59,570 nt of DNA, taken from the NCBI GenBank assembly GCA_937892155.1, contig CALAUG010000024.1, positions 1-59,570 of the forward strand, given 5' to 3'. The translations under genes and the position numbers were made by a program. How positions within the stretch are numbered: position 1 is the stretch's first letter; every line of letters starts with the position of its first letter. The stretch is from an uncultured Bacteroidales bacterium. Lineage in GTDB: Bacteria; Bacteroidota; Bacteroidia; Bacteroidales; UBA1715. The notes below the pieces were generated by a model that saw only the letters and a program-made list of their open reading frames with translations, had not been told where the DNA came from and made no database searches. Below, piece by piece: positions 9,061 to 16,795 of this stretch.

Positions 9061-9801
9061 TTATTTTAATTTCTTGACAAAATCTTCAAGAGCAGATGTC
9101 ATAGAAGGACATTTCAACGTTGGCGCAGGAATGTCTAAACGTAAACCGGCATCAACAACAGCCTTCCCTGTGGTAGCACCAAAAGCGCCAATATATGTGT
9201 TCTCCTGTTTAAAATCAGGAAAATTCTTTTTCAACGACGCGATTCCTGCAGGACTAAAGAATACCAAAATATCATAATCCTTAATATTTACATCCGACAA
9301 ATCACTGCTAACAGTACGGTAGAATATTGCCTTCGTATAATCGAAATTCGCAGCAGTTAGTTTTTCAGGAATTTCTGCTTTATGAATATCAGATAGAGGT
9401 ACAAGAATCTTTTCCTTTATGTATTTCTTTGATATTTCTACCAAATCATCAAATTTACCATTTGCGAATACGATTTTACGCTTACGGTATTGTACATATT
9501 TTTGAAGATAAAAAGCAGTGGACTCCGAAATACACAAATACTTCATTTCCGCAGGCATAACAATGCGAAGATCTTTACACATACGGAAAAAATGGTCTAT
9601 TGCCGTACGACTTGTAAACATTATCGCAGTATGGTCAAGTATAGAAATTTTTTGTTCACGAAATTCTTGGGCCGAAACATCCTCAACGTGAATGAACGGT
9701 CGAAACAATATCTGTATGTTATACTTCTTAGCGAAGTCCAAATATGGAGATTTATCTGTCTCCGGTTTTGGTTGTGAAACTAATATTTTCTTTATTTTCA
9801 T
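9061..9801 (-). CDS. hemD: Uroporphyrinogen-III synthase
   Basis: 246 aa. It cyclises hydroxymethylbilane to uroporphyrinogen III in haem synthesis. The family is divergent, but two Rossmann-like halves are visible with FTSRTAIDHFF in the first, FFSPAGIASLKKNFPD in the second, and the GAFGATTGKAVVDAGL glycine-rich segment. Its ATG overlaps the stop of the upstream DUF4271 gene by four bases (ATGA), indicating translational coupling. Haem supply fits the b-haem succinate dehydrogenase subunit encoded elsewhere in the window. Confidence 0.9.
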   Translation of the reverse strand: MKIKKILVSQPKPETDKSPYLDFAKKYNIQILFRPFIHVEDVSAQEFREQKISILDHTAIMFTSRTAIDHFFRMCKDLRIVMPAEMKYLCISESTAFYLQKYVQYRKRKIVFANGKFDDLVEISKKYIKEKILVPLSDIHKAEIPEKLTAANFDYTKAIFYRTVSSDLSDVNIKDYDILVFFSPAGIASLKKNFPDFKQENTYIGAFGATTGKAVVDAGLRLDIPAPTLKCPSMTSALEDFVKKLK

Positions 9802-10925
9802 ATAATATTAAATTCAGCAAATACAACACTTGTAATCACTTTCACCAACAGCATCAGTGGCAAAATCTCAAGCGTGCAAAAGTACAAAAAAATATAAAAG
9901 AACGATATTCTATTTTTTAAACTAATTCGTATTTCCCTAAAAATACGCAATACATAAACAAGTGCGCATATCACATACCCTATCACCAACAAAACGCCTG
10001 TTGAAATTATTGACGGTTTTATGAACGCAAGAGCAATAACAATCGGGTACAAACAAATACACAGTACACGGTTATACAAATACACGTTAAATATACATTC
10101 CTCGGCGTAGCTATATCTATCAAATATGAAGGCAACGACAATGAAAAGTATTTTCTTTAAAATATACAACAACAAAACCGCCAACGTACATATTGCTGTA
10201 CATTTTATGGACTGCAACGTAGTCAAATTCCAACCTTGATAATACTTTATCGAGAAAAATGCAAGCAAACCAGCATTAAAGGCAAATAGAATCTGCATGA
10301 TAATGGTCACCAACTGGGACCGTTCGTACGACTTATCAAACTCTTTCTGCGCGAAATTATAATTAAACACATTCGAAAAAGTTGATGACATTCGCTGCGG
10401 AAACACTAATTTCAAAATACCGAACGTTACCAAACTCAACAGCAATCCCCAAAAAATCCAACCATTTTCCACATCGCCAACTTTCATGTAGTTAATGCGG
10501 AGAACTTTCTCGTCGAACTCTGCAAATGCGCTTTTCGAAGAGTCCTGCTGAGCAACCACATTTTCGGATTCTGCAGATTTTCTAACAAATGCCGTATCTT
10601 TAACTGTAACAAACTTAACAACACTATCTTTCGTTATACCTTGTGAAGGATTGCTTTCGTATGCATAATACTCATCTTCCGGTGTGATTACCAACGTAGA
10701 ATCACCCCTTTGCATTGGCAAATTAATCAATTCAACACTATCGGTTCCTGACGAAAGCGAAATGACGCCAAAACCATTCGTTTGCGTTGTCATTGCAGAA
10801 TCGGCGTTTAGCGTCTGCTGTCCATTACCATTAGCTACAGTTAGCAAAATAATATTCAATATTTTCTTTTGCAAATTTACTTCGCCATGCGATTTATATT
10901 TATAACTATTGCGTGCTTTTTTCAA
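9798..10925 (-). CDS. DUF4271 family membrane protein
   Basis: 375 aa, beginning at ATG 10925. A Ser/Thr/Asp-rich, probably periplasmic stretch fills residues 40-150. About six transmembrane helices follow (GWIFWGLLLSLVTFGILKLV, MQILFAFNAGLLAFF, IYNRV-type and LLLVKVITSV near the end). This matches DUF4271, a Bacteroidetes family found next to hemD whose function is not established. It heads the operon DUF4271-hemD-rnpA-yidD-protease, divergent from hflX. Its start may be a little further downstream because the first 20 residues are not hydrophobic. Confidence 0.8.
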   Translation of the reverse strand: MKKARNSYKYKSHGEVNLQKKILNIILLTVANGNGQQTLNADSAMTTQTNGFGVISLSSGTDSVELINLPMQRGDSTLVITPEDEYYAYESNPSQGITKDSVVKFVTVKDTAFVRKSAESENVVAQQDSSKSAFAEFDEKVLRINYMKVGDVENGWIFWGLLLSLVTFGILKLVFPQRMSSTFSNVFNYNFAQKEFDKSYERSQLVTIIMQILFAFNAGLLAFFSIKYYQGWNLTTLQSIKCTAICTLAVLLLYILKKILFIVVAFIFDRYSYAEECIFNVYLYNRVLCICLYPIVIALAFIKPSIISTGVLLVIGYVICALVYVLRIFREIRISLKNRISFFYIFLYFCTLEILPLMLLVKVITSVVFAEFNII

Positions 10926-10990
10926 ATAGTTGTGAACAAGTTATGTTTGGATTTACCACCAACAACTATTTCAAATACCTATCAAAATTG

Positions 10991-10998
10991 TATATTTG
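10991..10998 (+). promoter_or_regulatory. Bacteroidetes -7 element (TATATTTG), hflX-uvrC
   Basis: TAnnTTTG match 17 bp upstream of the chosen hflX ATG, which supports that start over the longer frame. No convincing -33 box. Confidence 0.45.
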
Positions 10999-11015
10999 GC
11001 AAGATTTATGAATCT

Positions 11016-12209
11016 ATGGTAGAACCTTTCTCAACAGAAATAGAACAAGAAACCGCCATTATTGTGGGGGTTATGCTGTCAAATCAAACAGAAATGCAGG
11101 TTAAGGAATATCTTGACGAACTCGCCTTCCTTGCAGAAACCGCAGGCATTGTTGTAAAAAAACAATTTTTGCAGAAATTACCACAAACATTGGCAAAAAC
11201 ATTCATAGGTTCTGGTAAAATTGAAGAAATAAAGACCTATCTTGACGAAAATGAAACCGATTTGGTAATTTTTGATGACGAACTCGCTCCGACACAACTT
11301 CGCAACCTTGAGAAAGAGTTAAACCACCCTATTGTTGACCGCACAAAACTTATTCTTGACATATTCTCACAACGTGCCCAGACTGCATACGCAAAGACAC
11401 AAGTTGAAATGGCACGTCTTCAATATATGCTACCCCGCTTAACTCGAATGTGGACTCACCTCGACAGACAGCATGGTGGTGGAACGACATCCCGTGGTAT
11501 GGGAGAATCGCAAATAGAAGTTGACCGACGGATTATTCAAGCACGTATTTCTTTTCTAAAAGACGAACTCGCAAAAATCGACCGTCAAATGATTACTCAA
11601 CGAAAAAATCGGCAAAGTCTTATACGAGTTGCGTTAGTAGGATATACGAATGTTGGGAAGTCGACTATCATGAACATGATCAGCAAGTCGGAAGTTCTTG
11701 CAGAAAATAAACTATTTGCAACACTCGATACAACTGTGCGAAAAGTCGTAATAGACAACTTACCTTTCTTGCTCTCCGACACTGTCGGATTTATTAGAAA
11801 ATTACCAACGACATTGGTAGAATCATTTAAATCAACATTGGACGAAGTTCGCGAAGCCGATTTGCTGCTCCACGTTGTTGATATATCCCATAAAAATTTT
11901 CAAGAGCAGATTCAAGTTGTTAGCCAGACTATTGCTGACATTGGAGCCGGCGACAAGCCTGTGATTTTGGTATTCAACAAAATAGACGCGTTTACCTATA
12001 CTGAAAAAGATGCCGATGATTTAAGTCCAAAAACCAATGAAAACTATTCCTTAGAAGACTTTCAAAACATGTATTTTGCAAAACAAGAACCTTGCATTTT
12101 CATTTCTGCAAAAAATAAAGGGAACGTGGACGAATTTAAGAAAATGGTGTACGACCGCGTGAAAGAAATGCACGCAATTCGGTATCCTTATAACAATTTC
12201 TTATACTAA
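11016..12209 (+). CDS. hflX: GTPase HflX
   Basis: 397 aa from ATG 11016. The frame is open back to 10869, but that part is not HflX-like. It binds ribosomes and splits stalled 70S particles. An N-terminal HflX nucleotide-binding domain (about 10-110) and the GHG-helical region with GGGTTSRGMGESQIEVDRR (154-172) precede the GTPase: G1 GYTNVGKST (209-217), G3 DTVGF (255-259), G4 NKID. A TATATTTG element at 10991-10998 lies 17 bp before the ATG. uvrC follows after 20 bp. Confidence 0.95.
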   Translation: MVEPFSTEIEQETAIIVGVMLSNQTEMQVKEYLDELAFLAETAGIVVKKQFLQKLPQTLAKTFIGSGKIEEIKTYLDENETDLVIFDDELAPTQLRNLEKELNHPIVDRTKLILDIFSQRAQTAYAKTQVEMARLQYMLPRLTRMWTHLDRQHGGGTTSRGMGESQIEVDRRIIQARISFLKDELAKIDRQMITQRKNRQSLIRVALVGYTNVGKSTIMNMISKSEVLAENKLFATLDTTVRKVVIDNLPFLLSDTVGFIRKLPTTLVESFKSTLDEVREADLLLHVVDISHKNFQEQIQVVSQTIADIGAGDKPVILVFNKIDAFTYTEKDADDLSPKTNENYSLEDFQNMYFAKQEPCIFISAKNKGNVDEFKKMVYDRVKEMHAIRYPYNNFLY

Positions 12210-12229
12210 AGCAGACTATCTTTACCTAT

Positions 12230-14065
12230 ATGAAAAGTAAAGAAGAACAACGGTTAGAGTCAATTCGTGAGCAACTTGCCACATTGCCAACAAATCCCGG
12301 CGTATACCAATATTTTGACAAAAACAATACACTTATCTACGTCGGTAAAGCAAAGAATCTTAAACGACGTGTTTCCTCTTACTTCAATAAAGAACAGACA
12401 CACCCCAAAACAAAAGTTCTCGTAAGTAAAATTGTAACTATCAAACATTTTATTGTAGAAAGCGAACAAGATGCCTTACTATTAGAGAACAACCTTATAA
12501 AAAAATATAAGCCACGCTATAACGTCTTACTAAAGGACGACAAGACATATCCATGGATTGTTATAAAAAACGAACCTTTCCCACGCATATTCCTTACAAG
12601 ACATCTGATAAAAAATGGTTCACAGTATTTTGGTCCATACGCAAATGTAAAAATGGCAAAAAACCTGCTTGAATTTGTCAAACAACTTTACAAACCACGA
12701 ACCTGCGCTCTTGCGCTCAATTCAAACGACATAGAAAAAGGTAAATTCAATGTTTGTTTGGAATATCATATTAAAAATTGCTACGGACCGTGCATCGGTA
12801 AACAGTCTCAAGAAGAATATGCAATATCAATCTCAGAAATCCGCGACATACTCAAAGGAAACATTGGTGAAGTAATCAAGATTCTTAAAGAGCGTATGCA
12901 ACAATATGCCTCGGAAATGAAATACGAAGCTGCTGGAGAAATTAAGGAGCAACTTGATGAACTGACACGTTACCAAAGTCACTCAACAGTTGTAAATCCA
13001 ACTATCACGAATGTCGATGTGTATTCAATCCTTGATGATATTGACACCGCATACGTGAATTTTCTAAAAGTTGTAAATGGTGCAATTGTCCAACTTCATA
13101 CATTGGAAATACGGAAGCAATTAGATGAAACTCCAGAAGAGTTGCTTAGCTTGGCCATAACAGAAATAAGGCAAAACATACCTAGTACTTCAAAAGAAAT
13201 CATTGTACCATTTGAGCCAGATTTTCAACTGGATGGAATAACATTCCACATACCACAACGGGGTGAAAAATTAAGTTTGCTGAAACTATCTGAGCAGAAT
13301 GCACATCTATACAAAGTTGAAAAGTTAAAACAACTGAAGCAACTTGATCCGGAGCGACACAATATAAAACTCTTAGAATCATTACAAAAAATACTTCAAC
13401 TCACAGAACTACCACGAAATATAGAATGTTTTGACAACAGCAACATACAAGGTGCTTATCCAGTTGCAGCAATGGTTCGCTTTACAGATGGGAAACCTAA
13501 TAAATCGGAATATCGTAAATACAACATTAAAACCGTACAGGGACCAGACGACTACGCGAGCATGGAAGAAGTTATTTTCCGAAGATATAAGCGACTTTCC
13601 GAAGAAGGACAAGAATTTCCACAATTGCTCATCGTTGATGGTGGAGAAGGGCAAATGGAGATTGCCAGACACGTTATTCAAGATTTGCTAAATCTTGACA
13701 TACCAATTGCCGGTCTCGCGAAAGATCGGAAACATCGCACACACGAAATACTTTACGGTTTTCCACCTAAAGTTGTCGGCATAAAACCCAATGACCCATT
13801 ATTCCACCTCATGGAGCGAATACAAGATGAAGTTCACCGTTTTGCCATAACGTTCCATCGTAATCAGCGGTCAAAGAAATTCACAACCTCCGAATTAGAA
13901 ACAATAGAAGGTATTGGTCCAAAAACTATAGAGCAACTGTTCAAGGATTTTAAGTCTATCTCTGCCATAAAATCTGCACCAATTGAAGAACTTGTCAATT
14001 GCATTGGAAAAGAAAAGGCTCGAAAAATCAAAGATTATTTCGAGCCTTCCAAAACTAAATTATGA
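12230..14065 (+). CDS. uvrC: Excinuclease ABC subunit C
   Basis: 611 aa, the full length for this family. It makes both incisions in UvrABC nucleotide excision repair. Order: GIY-YIG nuclease (about 17-95; NPGVYQYFD, LIYVGKAKNLKRRV), a Cys-containing linker (NVCLEYHIKNCYGPCIGKQS), UVR coiled coil (about 205-240), RNase H-like 5' nuclease (CFDNSNIQG, IVDGGEGQM), and a C-terminal helix-hairpin-helix pair (ETIEGIGPKTIEQLF). It is downstream of hflX in the same transcript. Its last codons carry a stem-loop that appears to serve as terminator for the opposing exbD operon. Confidence 0.97.
   Translation: MKSKEEQRLESIREQLATLPTNPGVYQYFDKNNTLIYVGKAKNLKRRVSSYFNKEQTHPKTKVLVSKIVTIKHFIVESEQDALLLENNLIKKYKPRYNVLLKDDKTYPWIVIKNEPFPRIFLTRHLIKNGSQYFGPYANVKMAKNLLEFVKQLYKPRTCALALNSNDIEKGKFNVCLEYHIKNCYGPCIGKQSQEEYAISISEIRDILKGNIGEVIKILKERMQQYASEMKYEAAGEIKEQLDELTRYQSHSTVVNPTITNVDVYSILDDIDTAYVNFLKVVNGAIVQLHTLEIRKQLDETPEELLSLAITEIRQNIPSTSKEIIVPFEPDFQLDGITFHIPQRGEKLSLLKLSEQNAHLYKVEKLKQLKQLDPERHNIKLLESLQKILQLTELPRNIECFDNSNIQGAYPVAAMVRFTDGKPNKSEYRKYNIKTVQGPDDYASMEEVIFRRYKRLSEEGQEFPQLLIVDGGEGQMEIARHVIQDLLNLDIPIAGLAKDRKHRTHEILYGFPPKVVGIKPNDPLFHLMERIQDEVHRFAITFHRNQRSKKFTTSELETIEGIGPKTIEQLFKDFKSISAIKSAPIEELVNCIGKEKARKIKDYFEPSKTKL
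14011..14046 (-). terminator. Terminator of the exbB-exbD operon inside uvrC coding sequence
   Basis: GGCTCGAAA (14017-14025) pairs with TTTCGAGCC (14038-14046). On the minus strand the stem is followed by CTTTTCTTTTCC, giving a U-rich tail. On the plus strand no T tract follows. It lies about 27 bp past the last exbD stop. Confidence 0.7.
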
Positions 14066-14072
14066 AGACTTT

Positions 14073-14540
14073 CTATTGTTTCGGAATTACAGAGTAACTA
14101 ATCTTAAGCGCATTAGCTTTTCTTAGTTCCATTTTTACATCGCTCACAATACCCATTTTTACCTTTGAATCAACTTTCAAAGAAACAGTCATTTGTGAAC
14201 GGTCGTTAGCAGGCATTGAATTCTTTTCCAACTCGACGAACTCTGCTATTTTAGATACATCAGCAATAGATTCATTTAACTGAAGCACTGGCTGCGTACC
14301 ATAAATTTTCTGCCACTGCATTGTAGGAGCAGCGATATAAATACTGCTGACCAAAGATTTTTTCTCCAACTTTACGAACTCAGTTGCCTTTGGTAATTGA
14401 GGTTTTTTAACCAACAACGTACTCTCACGCATCGTCGTAGATACCATGAAGAAAAATATCAACATGAAAATAATATCCGGCAATGATTGTGTAGAAATTG
14501 CAGGAGGTGTTTTTTTCTCTTTACTTCTAAACTGTGCCAT
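14073..14540 (-). CDS. exbD: ExbD/TolR family biopolymer transport protein (second copy)
   Basis: 155 aa from ATG 14540. GGAGGA at 14548-14553 gives an unusually good Shine-Dalgarno site and fixes this start over the longer frame. One N-terminal transmembrane helix carries the essential Asp (LPDIIFMLIFFFMVSTT, D22), which works with ExbB to convert proton flow into motion. The C-terminal periplasmic domain (about 45-155) is ExbD/TolR-like. It follows the first exbD by one base pair. Paired ExbD paralogues are normal in Bacteroidetes. Confidence 0.92.
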   Translation of the reverse strand: MAQFRSKEKKTPPAISTQSLPDIIFMLIFFFMVSTTMRESTLLVKKPQLPKATEFVKLEKKSLVSSIYIAAPTMQWQKIYGTQPVLQLNESIADVSKIAEFVELEKNSMPANDRSQMTVSLKVDSKVKMGIVSDVKMELRKANALKISYSVIPKQ

Positions 14541-14541
14541 A

Positions 14542-15126
14542 CTATTTTCCTCCAATATTTTTTGGTTCAGCTTCCGAGATTTTCTGAGGAATGATCTGCT
14601 TGATTATATCCTGCTTATCTTCCTTCAAATCGTTGAAAGACTTTTTGAAATATTTCATCGAGTAATAGTCTTTTACTTCATTATAAGCAGCAACTATTTC
14701 GTTTTGTATTTCAATATACTTTTTATACGACGTACCGCGGTCATTTTGAATACTTACAATTGCTTTGGTGACTTTAACCTTTCCTATTCCAGGGATATCT
14801 TCCTCTGTATAACCAGGATACTGTTTGTCTTCCATATCATTGTTCATATTCATCAAGAAATCCTTACAAGCCTTGCGTAAATCACGAGGATTCATAGGTT
14901 TCTTTTCGACCATCAACTTGTCATCTTTATTTACCAATACGACAAACAAGTTCTTATCCAACACCTTGATATCTTCCTGCTGTTCTGTAGGATCTTGGTA
15001 AGGCGGCAACATACGGAATAGACCTTTATCGGTATCCATAGTCGTAGCGACCAAGAAGAATATCAATAGCATGAACGAAATGTCCGCCATTGAAGATGAA
15101 TTTATTTCAGGAACTTTCTTACCCAT
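14542..15126 (-). CDS. exbD: ExbD/TolR family biopolymer transport protein (first copy)
   Basis: 194 aa. The N-terminal helix MADISFMLLIFFLVATTMDT carries the proton-path Asp (D15). A longer periplasmic domain than in the second copy extends to about residue 175 and includes an insertion rich in Lys/Asp. It is the third gene of the exbB-membrane protein-exbD-exbD cluster and is likely part of a heteromeric ExbB5D2-type motor energising TonB-dependent transport or a related envelope process. Confidence 0.93.
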   Translation of the reverse strand: MGKKVPEINSSSMADISFMLLIFFLVATTMDTDKGLFRMLPPYQDPTEQQEDIKVLDKNLFVVLVNKDDKLMVEKKPMNPRDLRKACKDFLMNMNNDMEDKQYPGYTEEDIPGIGKVKVTKAIVSIQNDRGTSYKKYIEIQNEIVAAYNEVKDYYSMKYFKKSFNDLKEDKQDIIKQIIPQKISEAEPKNIGGK

Positions 15127-15172
15127 ATTTTTGATAATTTAAAGTAGGGAGAAAATCTCCCTACCCGTTATC

Positions 15173-15766
15173 CTATTTTCTTATAAATTTAATTACAAAC
15201 GACGACAATATTGCAACAACTGCACCTCCCAATAAGAAATAGGTTGCATAAAGCATCGTATCAGTCAATTTTACATCGAATAGAGAAATCTCACCATCGA
15301 ATCCCAATATTTCAGGAACAACATCCGAAGACATTAGGAATGCAATAAGTGCAGCAATTACAACAAATGCTACCACAACGAGTGCAGTGATTGATTTCTT
15401 TTTACTATTAGAGAATGCAGAATAAACACCACCAAAAATCCAGAACACTATTGCAAGTACAATAAGAATAATTGCAAAGGTTAAATATGCTCCAGAATAA
15501 TTAATACATTCTTGACTACATTCTTCTATATCAATACCTTGAGCTGCTTCTCTTTCAAGAATGTCAGCGTATGGTTGAGCACATTCGTCAGCAGGAAGCA
15601 ACGAGGTCTCGCCATTTTCATCTACAGTTTCGCATACAGGAAGGGAACATGCCAAGCAATCTTTGCCTGAAGCCGCAATCCAATACCATACAGTTGCCAA
15701 CAACGCAACTAACAGGAGTGTGATGTATGCTACTCGAAATACTTTATTAAACTTTTGATTATCCAT
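15173..15766 (-). CDS. Four-helix membrane protein of the exbB-exbD cluster, function unknown
   Basis: 197 aa with four predicted transmembrane helices (about 12-32, 91-112, 123-145 and 170-194). A Cys-containing loop between helices 1 and 2 holds six Cys (CLACSLPVC, ADECAQ, EECSQECIN) and would face the periplasm. I recognise no named domain. It sits between exbB (6 bp away) and exbD (46 bp), in a position where Bacteroidales carry a small membrane protein of unknown role. It could be an accessory subunit of the motor. Confidence 0.75.
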   Translation of the reverse strand: MDNQKFNKVFRVAYITLLLVALLATVWYWIAASGKDCLACSLPVCETVDENGETSLLPADECAQPYADILEREAAQGIDIEECSQECINYSGAYLTFAIILIVLAIVFWIFGGVYSAFSNSKKKSITALVVVAFVVIAALIAFLMSSDVVPEILGFDGEISLFDVKLTDTMLYATYFLLGGAVVAILSSFVIKFIRK

Positions 15767-15772
15767 CAGAAA

Positions 15773-16594
15773 TTACTTTTTGTTTTCGTTATATTTAACT
15801 ACGATATCTATCAACGAGATAGAAGAATCTTCCATATCTGTTGTTAAATCATCTATTTTCGACAACAAGTAGTTATAGAACACTTGCAAAATCATAGCAA
15901 CAATCAAACCACCTACAGTAGTAATAAGAGCAACCTTAATACCACCTGCTACAACTGTTGGCGACATTTCACCAGCAACAGCGATATCGTCGAATGCTTG
16001 AATCATACCAACAACTGTTCCCAAGAATCCTAGAGAAGGAGCAAGACCGATACACAATGAAATCCAAGTCATACCTTTTTCCAAAAGACCCATCTGAACA
16101 CTTCCGTAAGATGCAACTGTTTTTTCAACCATTTCTGGTCCGTCAGATATACGAGTTAAGCCTTGATAGAAAATACTTGCAACTGGACCAGGAGTATTGC
16201 GGCAAACCTCTTTTGCAGCTTCCTCATCACCGTTTTGCAATGCTGACTCTATGCTTTCCAACAATTTCTTTGTGTTTGTAGTTGCTAAATTCAAATACAA
16301 AATTCTTTCAATTGAAATAGCAACACCAAGGATCAAGCATATCAATACAAGAGCCATGAAACCTGCACCACCTTCAATGAATTTTTCTTTAATAACTTGG
16401 TGGAAACCTTTTTCAACTGGAGCAGCAACTTCTTCTGCCACTGCAGCCTCTTCTGCAGCTGCTGCAGGTTGTTCTGTTTGTGGAGCTACAGCTTCTGCTT
16501 TTGCAGTGTCGTTGTTTGCTTCAACGTTTTCTTGTGCGAATGATGTTAGGCTGAACGCACCCAAAACCATCAAAATTGCAAATACTTTCTTCAT
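15773..16594 (-). CDS. exbB: MotA/TolQ/ExbB proton channel protein
   Basis: 273 aa. A cleavable-looking signal (MKKVFAILMVLGAFSLTSFA) and an Ala/Glu-rich low-complexity stretch (about 25-62) precede the canonical three-helix ExbB/TolQ core: helix 1 about 77-97, helices 2-3 about 165-235, with GLAPSLGFLGTVVGMIQAF and VAGGIKVALITTVGGLIVAM. The signal plus acidic linker is a Bacteroidetes-style N-terminal extension. It is first of a four-gene operon with two exbD copies. Confidence 0.94.
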   Translation of the reverse strand: MKKVFAILMVLGAFSLTSFAQENVEANNDTAKAEAVAPQTEQPAAAAEEAAVAEEVAAPVEKGFHQVIKEKFIEGGAGFMALVLICLILGVAISIERILYLNLATTNTKKLLESIESALQNGDEEAAKEVCRNTPGPVASIFYQGLTRISDGPEMVEKTVASYGSVQMGLLEKGMTWISLCIGLAPSLGFLGTVVGMIQAFDDIAVAGEMSPTVVAGGIKVALITTVGGLIVAMILQVFYNYLLSKIDDLTTDMEDSSISLIDIVVKYNENKK

Positions 16595-16703
16595 AATTTT
16601 ACTTTATTAATAATTTCGTTTTTTTTGTTATACTTTAATTTATTTGTTCTTTCATACACAATACAGAATGGTTCGTAATTCAATACTTTTCCATTCAGTG
16701 TGC

Positions 16704-16711
16704 CAAATATA
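16704..16711 (-). promoter_or_regulatory. Bacteroidetes -7 element (TATATTTG), exbB operon
   Basis: TAnnTTTG on the minus strand, 109 bp before the exbB ATG, which would leave a leader of about 100 nt. The -33 box is not clear. Confidence 0.4.
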
Positions 16712-16740
16712 CGTATTTTTTTTATTTGCCACTGCAATAA

Positions 16741-16775
16741 ACAAAAAAAAGGTGATGCAATATTTACATCACCTT
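16741..16775 (-). terminator. Terminator of the TPR/OmpA operon
   Basis: AAGGTGATG (16749-16757) pairs with CATCACCTT (16767-16775). The minus strand reads into a run of eight T. Confidence 0.85.
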
Positions 16776-16795
16776 CCCTTTACGACTTTATCAAA

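Noticed and set aside
10869..11015. Longer N-terminus for HflX
   Set aside because: The first 49 residues are hydrophobic and not HflX-like, and they overlap the divergent DUF4271 start region.
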